A stretch of DNA of 64,000 nucleotides from CBDFKQ01 sp965248855. Lineage in GTDB: Bacteria > Bacteroidota > Bacteroidia > Cytophagales > 172606-1. Location of the stretch: positions 558,001 to 622,000 of the forward strand of contig CBDFKQ010000014.1 of the NCBI GenBank assembly GCA_965248855.1, written 5' to 3'. Under the pieces are notes generated by a model. It had not been told where the DNA came from. It did no database searches and was given only the letters and a program-made list of their open reading frames with translations. The first letter of the stretch is position 1. Every line of letters starts with the position of its first letter. Made by a program: the position numbers and the translations under genes. This document shows, one piece after another, positions 8,543 through 16,711 of the stretch.

Positions 8543-8599
8543 TAAAAATAATAGAGATGGTAGTTTTTTCTAACGACGTGTGACGACACCTGTCCTGCC

Positions 8600-8738
8600 G
8601 TTTCAGGTGTTTTTCATCTGAAACAAAGCATTAGCCTTATCTCTGTTATATCACGCTATAAAATCAAAATTACATTTATTTAAAATTTCTTTTTTAATTG
8701 GTGAATTAAAAAAAGTCTCAGGTGAAAACACCTGAGAC
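8600..8738. terminator. Two adjacent stem-loops sharing CAGGTG arms
   Basis: A stem GTTTCAGGTG / CATCTGAAAC spans 8600-8624, about 60 bases after the 180-residue protein gene. A second, perfect 10 bp stem GTCTCAGGTG / CACCTGAGAC with loop AAAA spans 8715-8738. On the minus strand the second is followed by seven Ts, the form of an intrinsic terminator, but no minus-strand gene precedes it, so its client may be lost. The rest of 8543-8953 shows nothing else. Confidence 0.5.
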
Positions 8739-8953
8739 GGCGAAATGACATATATTTTCTAAAAATATATAGCAGCAACGCGGTATATATTACAAAACTA
8801 ATTAAGAACTAAATCTATTAAATGACTTTAGAGTATGTTTTGGAATTTAATTATGCACTTCCAAAATTTTGGTTCGTGGGGAGACGAACCAAGGCAGGGG
8901 CCATCTCGAAATGCTATTGAAAAAGAATGATTCATCTTTGGTTTCTCTACTTT

Positions 8954-9280
8954 ATGGAAAAATTACAGGATTGTATAGAAGGTATCCATTTTAATGGAGA
9001 AAGTGGATCTTTAGAAAAAGGTTTGCCGAATATTATCAATATTTGTTTTCCTACGATCCCTGATGATATTTCTTTATTGGATAGGTTGAATAATTCAGGT
9101 ATTGCTGTTTCAAGCGGAAGTGCCTGCTCAAATATATCAATTAAAGGTTCACGTGTTTTAAAAGCCTTAAACTGCAATGTTGAAAAGGAAAACATTAGAT
9201 TTTCATTCAGCAAATACAATTCTATAACAGAGATCGATCTTGTGGTTGAAAAACTATCAGGGTTTTATAGGAAAAATTAA
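8954..9280 (+). pseudogene. C-terminal remnant of a cysteine desulfurase (NifS/IscS-like)
   Basis: From the ATG at 8954 the frame encodes about 108 residues that match only the C-terminal small domain of class V aminotransferases. The key block is GIAVSSGSACSNISIKGSRV, the catalytic-cysteine loop (SSGSACS) followed by the 'shVLkAl' helix. The end IRFSFSKYNSITEIDLVVEK is the usual 'iRfSfg..nt.eEid' segment. The PLP-binding large domain with its lysine (about 270 residues) is absent, and the 400 bases upstream do not encode it. The fragment cannot be a working desulfurase. It is probably a relic of a gene cut by rearrangement next to the duplicated cassette, though expression as a small protein is not excluded. 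Confidence 0.8.
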
Positions 9281-9382
9281 ATCCCAAAAGAACAAATAGG
9301 TTAGTAATCATTTTATTCCAAACCCAATTCCTTTAATCTGACTTAAATTTATCACTCAAATAGACAAAAAAACTTAACTCTC

Positions 9383-9485
9383 GGTTTGTTTAATAAAATG
9401 TTTTTTTACGTAATTCGTGTCGGAGACACTTTTACTCATTTATTAATATGTAGAGCGTTTCACTAACTCTCCATATAGTAGAGTT
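9383..9485 (+). repeat. ~100 bp direct repeat, left copy
   Basis: This block reappears at 9950-10047 with roughly 85 percent identity. Shared words include GGTTTGTTTAATAA, GAGACACTT, ACTCATTTATTAATA and GTAGAGCGTTTCACTAACTC. The two copies flank one 124-codon gene. Within the copy the segment around TATGTAGAG...CTCCATATAG is weakly self-complementary. Confidence 0.75.
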
Positions 9486-9526
9486 ACCTATAAAATTAAA
9501 AGTGAAAATACGCATAATTAAAAAAT

Positions 9527-9901
9527 ATGAAGATTAATAGTATATACTTATCTGAACTTTTAGCTGATACAGACCTTCACGCCGGCGGATTATTTTTTTG
9601 CATTATATATAGAAATTGTTTAGAGTTTATTAATGATGATAAAGTTCTTTTTACTAAAATAATTGTCGATTCTTTTCGACCTATGGATGAACAAGATGGA
9701 ATGCATTTAGAAAATTACAAAATTGACGGTAATTATTTTTATAATGAACGGGGATATCTAATATGTGAATTTAAAGATTTGCTTTTACGATATACCGGAT
9801 TGCAAACAGAAAAAAATGAAAATATAATACCATTCCATATTTACGATAGTAGATTAAATAACCAATGGAGCGAGGTTTTCCACCTCTATCCATTGAGTTA
9901 A
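9527..9901 (+). CDS. Orphan 124-residue hypothetical protein between direct repeats
   Basis: I do not recognise this protein. It is a soluble, acidic, mixed alpha/beta sequence with no signal peptide: it begins MKINSIYLSELLADTDLHAG and includes LENYKIDGNYFYNERGYLIC and IPFHIYDSRLNNQWSEVFHL. The start has an AAAAAAT leader typical of the neighbourhood. It stands alone on the plus strand, flanked by a ~100 bp repeat on each side, so it looks like a single-gene cassette. The base composition is very AT-rich. It may be a small immunity or accessory protein, but nothing in the sequence shows a function. Confidence 0.55.
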   Translation: MKINSIYLSELLADTDLHAGGLFFCIIYRNCLEFINDDKVLFTKIIVDSFRPMDEQDGMHLENYKIDGNYFYNERGYLICEFKDLLLRYTGLQTEKNENIIPFHIYDSRLNNQWSEVFHLYPLS

Positions 9902-9949
9902 GCTCTGCGTTTCTACGGATTTTTTATGAAATGATAGAGACTTTGTCTT

Positions 9950-10047
9950 GGTTTGTTTAATAATTTTTCTTACATAATCCATGTCTGAGACACTTCTACT
10001 CATTTATTAATACGTAGAGCGTTTCACTAACTCTCCGTATAGGAGGG
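9950..10047 (+). repeat. ~100 bp direct repeat, right copy
   Basis: This is the second copy of the repeat at 9383-9485, beginning about 50 bases after the stop of the 124-residue gene. It ends in CTCTCCGTATAGGAGGG, where the left copy has CTCTCCATATAGTAGAG. Same orientation as the left copy. Confidence 0.75.
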
Positions 10048-10529
10048 TGAAGCGGAGCCGGGGAGTTTTTACTTTATTTTACTCCAAGGCTGCGATAGTA
10101 TATTGATCAATTGCTATATGACTATGAAAAGAAGGAAGAGTTTATGATTGTGTTAAAATCATTATTGTAGATTCCAAGTCTCTAACTAAATGGTCTTATA
10201 TGAAACAGTAAGTGCGTTTTTGTTATTTAGGTACAAGCGTATGTACAAAGACTTATAGATTTGATGGAATTTCACAGATTTGACCCCCTGGTATTGACAG
10301 ATAACTTTTCTTATGCTAAGTGGTAATTTCAATTTACTCGAGTTAAAAAAACATAACCAACTTTTTACATCCATTAATTGTAAGAAATCAGCCTATAAAA
10401 AAGCCGTACTTTCTATAACAAAAAAAAAGAAATAAGAAAAGAATGGATTTCATTTTACTATTTAGACTTGCGAAGATTGGGATTTATTGACAGACAGCAT
10501 AAGGATAATGAAGACAGAACAACCCTACT
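10048..10529. other. Gene-free stretch
   Basis: No supported gene is seen. A 22-codon open tail on the plus strand (around 10099-10170, reading YIDQLLYDYEKKEEFMIVLK) looks protein-like but has no start or family signal, so it may be a gene remnant. No structured RNA or terminator was recognised. Confidence 0.3.
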
Positions 10530-10750
10530 AAAACCTGTAGGCAACAAAAGGTTTTTTGCAATTGGGGCTTGAAGGAAGTTCAATCATCGGCATTGCATAT
10601 CTAAGCTTGGGTTACGGCGGACAGAATTCTGCCCGAGCTTTTAGTTGTTATATTGTACATTTATTTGTTTATTTGGCTTCAGTTTCGGGCTGGACGAACA
10701 ACATACCTTGCCTGCACAAAATCCTTTCGTTATCGGTGTTACTATGGCGA
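10530..10750 (+). repeat. ~220 bp intergenic repeat, copy B (inverted relative to copy A at 482-700)
   Basis: This block aligns with the reverse complement of 482-700 over its full length. Its ends (TTGCAAAAAACC on the complementary strand at the left, CCTGCACAAAATCC at the right) are imperfect inverted repeats, as in copy A. It lies just upstream of the first receiver/kinase pair and forms the right border of the accessory region. The short open frames across it are translations of the repeat. Confidence 0.75.
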
Positions 10751-10923
10751 CAGTGCGTAACCAAATAAATAGACATAAAATGAACGGAACTGCAATTTTC
10801 GGACAAGCCATGTTTGCCATCCTTAGCAAAATAAAAGAGAAGCAAAGCCAACGCAAGTTTTTTTACATTTATTTTTCCCAATAGCACAACTTCCATTTTT
10901 CTTATTAAATCTACATTTGTAAA

Positions 10924-11370
10924 ATGACTTCAACTCCTCCCATCCTTTTACTTGCCGATGATGATACGAATGATTGTTTTTTCTTTAAAGAAGCATTAAA
11001 AGAACTATGCATATCTGCAAAACTCATCAATGTAAATGACGGAGTGCAACTTATGGAAATGCTTTCTGCAAAAGAAACACAACTACCCGATGCTCTTTTC
11101 CTTGACCTGAACATGCCCCGGAAATCCGGCTTTGAATGTTTGTCAGAAATAAAAATAATTGATAAATTAATGAATCTTCCGGTTATAATATTCTCAACAT
11201 CAATTGATATTGATGTTGTGGATATGTTTTATAAAAAAAGAGCTTATTACTACATTCGTAAACCCGGTGAATTTGATAAGTTAAAAAAAGTTATTTTTGA
11301 AGCCATTACATTCTTATCACAAAGCAAATTAACACAACCTTCAAGAGATAAATTTATACTTCACCCATAG
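10924..11370 (+). CDS. Stand-alone receiver (CheY-like) response regulator
   Basis: This 148-residue protein is a single receiver domain. The acidic pocket is DDD at residues 12-14 (ILLLADDDTND), and the phospho-acceptor is Asp61 in LFLDLNMPRKSGFECL. The conserved Ser/Thr lies in VIIFSTS and the Lys in YIRKPGEF. There is no output domain, so it likely passes signals by protein contact. It is followed after 10 bases by a large multi-PAS histidine kinase on the same strand, its probable cognate kinase. A close paralogue lies at 50331-50777 beside a paralogous kinase; both have Asp at position 61 and nearly the same N-terminal spacing. Confidence 0.9.
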   Translation: MTSTPPILLLADDDTNDCFFFKEALKELCISAKLINVNDGVQLMEMLSAKETQLPDALFLDLNMPRKSGFECLSEIKIIDKLMNLPVIIFSTSIDIDVVDMFYKKRAYYYIRKPGEFDKLKKVIFEAITFLSQSKLTQPSRDKFILHP

Positions 11371-11380
11371 TAATGTTTAT

Positions 11381-14300
11381 ATGAGCAATAAAAATTCTGA
11401 CTATTATTTCCTCAGAGGAGGGGGAGAAATGGGTGAACTGATAAGAGCAAAAGATTGGAGCAAAACATCTTTAGGCGACCCTGCAGACTGGCCTCAAAGC
11501 CTTTGTACAATGGTTGCGGTAATGCTCGATAATCCTTTTGGTATGTACATCGCCTGGGGCAGCGAATACATCCAGCTTTACAACGACGGGTATCGTCCCA
11601 TCCTTGGGGCTACCAAACATCCGCAAGCCTTAGGTATCAGCACAAGGGAAACATTTTCAGAAATATGGGACAACATTATAGGATCAATGTTTGATGACGT
11701 AATGAAAGGAAAGGCTGTTGGCTTTCCTGGTTTGATGTTACCTTTAAACAGAAACGGCTTTGTAGAAGAATGTTATTTTGATTTTTCTTATAGCCCTATA
11801 AGAAAAGACAATGGAGAAGTTGGTGGAGTATTGGTTACGGTTATAGAAACCACAGAAAAAAAGAGAGCCACAGAAGCATTGAAGGAAAGCAACGCACGGT
11901 TTATTAATAACATTATGCAGGCTCCCGTTGCCATGTGTATTTTCAGGGGGGAAAATTATGTGGTTGAAATTGCAAATGTACAAATGCTCAATTTATGGGG
12001 TAAGCATGCAGACCAGGTAATGAACAAACCTATTTTTGAGGGATTGCCGGAAGCAAAAGATCAGGGACTGGAAACTTTGCTCGACGGTGTATTTACAACC
12101 GGTGAAAAATTTATTGCAAATGAAAGACCTGTAAATCTTCCGCGAAACGGTCAAGTGCAAACCACCTATATCAACTTTGTTTACGAGGCATTAAAAGAAG
12201 CTGATGGAACTATTTCAGGTATTTTAGCTACAGCAATTGAAGTAACGCCACAGGTAATCTCACGCTCTAGGGTAGAGGAAAGTGAACAAAAAGTACGTGC
12301 GCTTGTTGAAAATGCCCCTTTCCCCATTGCTGTTTATGTTGGAAAAGAGATGATTGTTGAATTGGCTAACCAATCCATAATTGATATATGGGGCAAAGGA
12401 AATGATGTTATCGGAAAATCTTTTAAAGAAGTACTTCCGGAACTGGATAATCAATTGGTGTTTGAACAGATACAAAAAGTTTTTGAAACAGGAGAATCAT
12501 TTCATACCAAAAACACTCCGCTTGATTTGCTAATAGATGGCAAACCATATACTTATTATTTTAATTACAGCTTCACCCCGCTTTATGATTTAAACGGCAA
12601 TATATATGGTGTGATGAACACCGGAGTAGATTTAACCGAATTGAACATCGCAAAAAAACGGATAGAAGAGAGCGAGGAACAACTTCGCATTGCCATAGAA
12701 GGTGGCGAGTTTGGCACTTTTGATTTTATACCCAAAGCCAATCAACTCATTTGGTCGACGAAAACCAAAGAACTATTTGGCCTGCCTCCCGATGCCCGTG
12801 TTGATTACCAGACTTATATAACAGCACTTCATCCGGAAGATAGGGGTACATCCAGGGCCATAGCCCAGCAACAATCAGATTTAAAAGAGGGGGGGGTGTA
12901 CGAACTGGAGTACCGTACAATTGGTATTTCTGATGGCAAATTACGATGGTTGCGATCTAAAGGCAAAGGAACCTACAATAAAGAAGGCGAGGCAATAAGA
13001 TACACCGGTGTTATTCAGGACATAACCAAACAAAAGGAAGCTGAAGAAAAAGTTAGGGAAAGCAACCTCCGGTTTCGAAATACTATGAAACAGGCTCCTG
13101 TTGGTATTACCATTTTAAGGGGACCTGAATACATTGTAGAAATGGCGAATGATGCCTATCTGCAATTGGTAGATAAAAAAGAAGCTGCATTTGTAGGGAA
13201 GCCATTGTTTACCTCCTTACCCGAAGTAGAAGAAGCCATTCATGCCTTGCTTGATAATGTATTAAATACCGGCATACCCTATCACGGAAGCGAAGTGGCT
13301 ATCCCTGTTAACCGTTACGGAAAGCAGGAGGTATTCTACTTCGATTTCCTCTATCATCCACTAAAAGAGGAAGATGGGAAAATTTCAGGTGTGATTGCTA
13401 TTGTTACCGAGGTTAGTGAAAAAGTTGAAGCGAGAAAACTTATTGAAGAAAGCGAAGAAAGATTTCGAAACATAGCAGACAGTGCGCCGGTGTTAATCTG
13501 GATGGCAGGCACTGACAAGCTTTGCTATTTTTTCAATAAAGGCTGGCTTAATTTTACAGGCCGTACGATGGAACAGGAGAGTGGGAATGGATGGGCAGAA
13601 GGCGTGCATCCGGACGATTTAGAAAAATGTCTGGACGTTTATATTTCATGCTTTGATAAAAGGGCGCCTTTTTATATGGAATACCGGCTAAAAAGGCATG
13701 ATGGAGAATACAGATGGTTATCTGATAATGGAGTGCCCCGTTTTACATCAAACGGAGAGTTTGAAGGTTATATCGGTGCCTGTATGGATATTAATAACGA
13801 AAAATCGCATCAACAGAAATTAGAAGAAAGTGAAGAGAAATTTCGCCTGCTTGCTGATTCCATGGCACAACATATATGGACATCCGATCCGGAAGGTAAT
13901 TTGAATTATTACAACCAATCTGTTTTTGACTATTCAGGTTTAACCCTTGAGCAGATCAATAAAGACGGATGGATGCAAATAGTTCATCCTGACGACAGGG
14001 AGGAGAACATTAAACAATGGGTAAATGCCGTCTCAACAGGTAAAGATTTTTTATTCGAACACCGCTTTCGCAGATATGATGGAGTATATCGCTGGCAATT
14101 AAGCAGGGCAATTCCGCAAAAAGATGAAAATGGTAAAATTCAAATGTGGGTAGGCACGAGCACCGATATCCAGGAGCAAAAAACGTTTACTAAAGAGTTA
14201 GAATTACAGGTAACCGAACGCACAAAAGAGTTGGAAGCAAGCAATATCCAATTCCAAAATATGAACAAAGAGCTGCAATCATTCGCCTACATCAGCAGCC

Positions 14301-14974
14301 ATGATTTACAGGAACCGTTAAGGAAGATACAAACCTTTGCATCTCGCATTAAAGAGAAAGAAAAAAATAATTTATCGGACTCCGGCAAAGATATGTTTAA
14401 CCGGATGCAGGATGCGGCCAAAAGAATGCAAACCCTCATCCAGGATTTACTTGCCTACTCACGCACCAACATAACCGAACGCAATTTTTTAACTACCGAC
14501 CTGAATGAAATTATTGCTGAAGTCAAAGAAGATTTAAAGGAAGAACTGAACGAGAAACATGCTACCATAGAAGCAAACCAATTATGTGATGCAGATATAA
14601 TTCCTTTTCAGTTTCGGCAACTCATGCACAACCTTATTGGCAATTCATTAAAGTTTTCCAATCCGAAAAATCCACCACACATACAAATCAAAAGCGAAAT
14701 AGCAAACGGCATAAAATTCAATAATGAAAAACTCTCACCTCAAAATAAATATTGCCATATCACAGTTTCCGATAACGGAATTGGATTTGAACAACAGTAC
14801 AGTGAAAAAATATTTGAACTATTCCAACGCCTGCATGGTAAAAATGAATACAACGGCACAGGCATCGGCCTCTCCATTGTAAAAAAAATTGTAGAGAATC
14901 ATCACGGCATCATCACCGCATACGGAGATCTAAACAAAGGGGCCACTTTCGAAATTTATATTCCTACAACATAG
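11381..14974 (+). CDS. Multi-PAS sensor histidine kinase (1197 residues)
   Basis: The N-terminus (GGGEMGELIRAKDWSKTSLG, then WPQSLCTMVAVMLDNPFGMY) is a PAS-like sensor module seen in Bacteroidota kinases. A chain of about six further PAS/PAC units follows to around residue 940, many ending in the 'ITE/VTE/DIT' linker. A short coiled coil leads to the dimerisation helix with phospho-acceptor His974 in YISSHDLQEPLRKIQTFASR. The ATPase domain has the N box (RQLMHNLIGNSLKFSNP), the G1 box (VSDNGIGFEQQYSEKIFELF) and the G2 box (GTGIGLSIVKKIVENH). No membrane segment is seen, so it is a cytoplasmic sensor, perhaps of redox state or small ligands. It follows its receiver partner directly. A paralogue at 47488-50316 shares the N-terminal and kinase parts but has fewer PAS units. 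Confidence 0.93.
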   Translation: MSNKNSDYYFLRGGGEMGELIRAKDWSKTSLGDPADWPQSLCTMVAVMLDNPFGMYIAWGSEYIQLYNDGYRPILGATKHPQALGISTRETFSEIWDNIIGSMFDDVMKGKAVGFPGLMLPLNRNGFVEECYFDFSYSPIRKDNGEVGGVLVTVIETTEKKRATEALKESNARFINNIMQAPVAMCIFRGENYVVEIANVQMLNLWGKHADQVMNKPIFEGLPEAKDQGLETLLDGVFTTGEKFIANERPVNLPRNGQVQTTYINFVYEALKEADGTISGILATAIEVTPQVISRSRVEESEQKVRALVENAPFPIAVYVGKEMIVELANQSIIDIWGKGNDVIGKSFKEVLPELDNQLVFEQIQKVFETGESFHTKNTPLDLLIDGKPYTYYFNYSFTPLYDLNGNIYGVMNTGVDLTELNIAKKRIEESEEQLRIAIEGGEFGTFDFIPKANQLIWSTKTKELFGLPPDARVDYQTYITALHPEDRGTSRAIAQQQSDLKEGGVYELEYRTIGISDGKLRWLRSKGKGTYNKEGEAIRYTGVIQDITKQKEAEEKVRESNLRFRNTMKQAPVGITILRGPEYIVEMANDAYLQLVDKKEAAFVGKPLFTSLPEVEEAIHALLDNVLNTGIPYHGSEVAIPVNRYGKQEVFYFDFLYHPLKEEDGKISGVIAIVTEVSEKVEARKLIEESEERFRNIADSAPVLIWMAGTDKLCYFFNKGWLNFTGRTMEQESGNGWAEGVHPDDLEKCLDVYISCFDKRAPFYMEYRLKRHDGEYRWLSDNGVPRFTSNGEFEGYIGACMDINNEKSHQQKLEESEEKFRLLADSMAQHIWTSDPEGNLNYYNQSVFDYSGLTLEQINKDGWMQIVHPDDREENIKQWVNAVSTGKDFLFEHRFRRYDGVYRWQLSRAIPQKDENGKIQMWVGTSTDIQEQKTFTKELELQVTERTKELEASNIQFQNMNKELQSFAYISSHDLQEPLRKIQTFASRIKEKEKNNLSDSGKDMFNRMQDAAKRMQTLIQDLLAYSRTNITERNFLTTDLNEIIAEVKEDLKEELNEKHATIEANQLCDADIIPFQFRQLMHNLIGNSLKFSNPKNPPHIQIKSEIANGIKFNNEKLSPQNKYCHITVSDNGIGFEQQYSEKIFELFQRLHGKNEYNGTGIGLSIVKKIVENHHGIITAYGDLNKGATFEIYIPTT

Positions 14975-15507
14975 CTGACCTAAATAATTAATTTAAATCT
15001 CCTACAATATCATTATCACTTCCTATGCAAATAAAATTAGAATTAACCCTGTAAATAATTTCCTGAATAATCTTTAACTGCTTTTCTGAAAAAACTGCCT
15101 ACTGTTGAAATATAAATATTATTTACACCTGCGAAGCATAAATAAGTAGAAAAACTTCATAAAATAAACTTTTGCAAAAAAAATTAAAAAAGAAAAAATG
15201 AAAAAATAAATGAGTAAAAATAAAATTCCTACTTTTAAACTGTCCTAATTATGGGAAGCTGACATCCTAGTCTCGGTCGGTCAAGTAATTTTGCTTATCT
15301 AATTTAATATTTATTTCCATTACGAAATCCTCAAGTGTAATAAAAAGTTAGAGGATCGAGTTATTCACAAAATTGAAATAAAAAATATTTTCTTGGCACT
15401 TCTTATTCCTGCGATATGGATAGGCATGACAGGCAAACAGATAAGTTACGGGCTAAAACAAATTAACGAATCATAATTGGATTATAGAAGGCTTGTGCCT
15501 TAAAATA
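14975..15507. other. Gene-free stretch between the histidine kinase and tmRNA
   Basis: No open frame with protein-like content, no hairpin with a T-run and no recognisable RNA was found here. It is very AT-rich with scattered short starts and stops. Confidence 0.4.
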
Positions 15508-15542
15508 AAAAAACCCATAAATAAAAAATCTATGGGTTTTTT
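15508..15542 (-). terminator. Intrinsic terminator of tmRNA
   Basis: A 9 bp stem AAACCCATA / TATGGGTTT encloses an 11-base loop directly after the tmRNA 3' end. On the minus strand the stem is followed by a T-rich run (TTTTTTTA). Confidence 0.8.
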
Positions 15543-15543
15543 G

Positions 15544-15911
15544 TGGAGTCGCAGGGATTCGAACCCTGGTCCAGGCACGGATGCTGTGATGCTTTCTACA
15601 TGTTTATCGACTGTCGGATTGTAGGGAAAAAGGAAGGCCAGTCGAAGGCGGATCTCTTTCCTTAGTTATTTTATCTTATTTTGGCACCACAACTTTACCA
15701 AAACCAGTTCTACAATTTGATGCCCCATATAGTAAAGCCGTAGAACAGGGCCTCACCGGAACACAAGCTTGTTTAATTAATCCTAATTAAGCAGCAAGAG
15801 CGTAGTTACCTTCGCCTATTATTGTTTGAGAACCTTTTTAACAGGAGATGCTCTCAACTCCCGACATGCTTACACATCCAATCTCTCACGCTGTCAATAC
15901 CAGACGACCCC
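15544..15911 (-). ncRNA. ssrA: Transfer-messenger RNA (tmRNA)
   Basis: tmRNA rescues stalled ribosomes and tags incomplete proteins. On the minus strand the 5' end GGGGTCGTCTGGTATTGACA (starting at 15911) pairs with the 3' end CGACTCC plus discriminator A at 15544, forming the tRNA-like acceptor stem. The T arm GGTTCGAATCCC precedes the 3' end. CCA is not encoded (ACA follows), so it would be added afterwards. The tag frame at 15787-15816 reads GGC GAA GGT AAC TAC GCT CTT GCT GCT TAA, giving GEGNYALAA. This is the Bacteroidota-type tag with Gly in place of the more common Asn at the third position. Length is about 368 nt, in a single non-permuted piece. Confidence 0.95.
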
Positions 15912-16007
15912 GGATTTATTTTTAATCAACAAAACTACAATATTTATACCATAAAAATAAATTTCAACCATTTTGAAATCAAAACCGGATTTTTATAGCT
16001 GAATAAA

Positions 16008-16682
16008 TTATTTAATTAAATCAGGCCTTCTTTGTTTAGTTCGCTCAATAGATTGGTTATAACGCCATTCTTCAATTTTCTTTTCATGACCTGAAAGTAA
16101 AATTTCGGGCACTTCTAAGCCTTCATAATTGGCAGGACGTGTATAAACAGGTGGGGCTAATAAATCATCTTGAAAACTATCTGTCAATGCTGAGGTTTCA
16201 TCGGAAAGTACACCCGGTATTAAACGAATAATCGCATCAGATACAACAGCAGCAGCCAATTCCCCGCCTGATAAAACATAATCTCCTATACTGATTTCTA
16301 AAGTTGTAAATTTTTGTCTTACTCTTTCATCTACTCCTTTATAATGGCCACAAAGAATTATAATATTTTTTAAAAGTGATAACTTATTTGCTGCTTTTTG
16401 ATTGAAATTTTTACCATCGGGAGTCATGTAGATAACTTCATCATATGTCCTTTCTGCAAGCAAGCCATTAATGCATTTAGCTATAGGTTCTATCATCATA
16501 ACCATTCCGGCACCTCCACCAAATGCGTAGTCGTCAATTTGTCGGTGTTTGTCGGTAGTATAATTTCTAAGATCGTGAATAAAAATTTCTACAATCTTTT
16601 TATCCTGTGCCCTTTTTAAAATAGATTGATTTAAAAAACTATCCAACATCCCCGGCAAACCGGTAATTATATCTATCCGCAT
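16008..16682 (-). CDS. trmD: tRNA (guanine-37-N1)-methyltransferase
   Basis: TrmD methylates G37 next to the anticodon using S-adenosylmethionine, which prevents +1 frameshifting. The 224-residue protein is of usual length. It has the family's N-terminus (MRIDIITGLPGMLDSFLNQS), the DDYAFGGGAGMVM loop, the trefoil-knot cofactor site (IILCGHYKGVDERVR, then ISIGDYVLSGGELAA) and the C-terminal LLSGHEKKIEEWR. Asp in the DDLLAPPVYTRP region is placed as in the family's catalytic linker. It lies apart from ribosomal protein genes such as rplS, as is common in this phylum. It sits 29 bases downstream of an OmpA-family gene on the same strand. Confidence 0.95.
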   Translation of the reverse strand: MRIDIITGLPGMLDSFLNQSILKRAQDKKIVEIFIHDLRNYTTDKHRQIDDYAFGGGAGMVMMIEPIAKCINGLLAERTYDEVIYMTPDGKNFNQKAANKLSLLKNIIILCGHYKGVDERVRQKFTTLEISIGDYVLSGGELAAAVVSDAIIRLIPGVLSDETSALTDSFQDDLLAPPVYTRPANYEGLEVPEILLSGHEKKIEEWRYNQSIERTKQRRPDLIK

Positions 16683-16711
16683 TTTCGTTTCACCTTAATT
16701 CCAAAAAACAA

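Larger units (their letters stand above)
7810..8593 (+). repeat. ~785 bp duplicated cassette, copy 2
   Basis: This is a direct repeat of 2370-3159, similar from the T-rich left flank through the gene to ACGACACCTGT at 8583-8593. It keeps the CCTGACAGG hairpin (here with one base changed in an arm) and the TATCAATAT palindrome. The shared non-coding flanks show that the whole cassette, not only the gene, was duplicated. Confidence 0.85.

Noticed and set aside
2370..8593. A composite transposon
   Set aside because: The direct cassette copies lack a transposase and terminal inverted repeats, and no target duplication could be identified.
8715..8738. A terminator of a known gene
   Set aside because: The hairpin has terminator form on the minus strand, but no minus-strand gene is found to its right within a sensible distance; kept only as a structural element.
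9383..10047. A CRISPR-like array
   Set aside because: There are only two ~100 bp copies separated by a gene, with no short regular spacers.
482..10750. The ~220 bp inverted repeats as integron attC sites
   Set aside because: The ends are imperfect inverted repeats and GTT-containing, but they do not fit GTTRRRY/RYYYAAC, there is no integrase gene, and the copies are inverted and 10 kb apart.
15541..15575. A tRNA gene suggested by GGTTCGAATCCC
   Set aside because: The T arm belongs to the tRNA-like end of tmRNA; the acceptor partner lies 350 bases away at 15905-15911.
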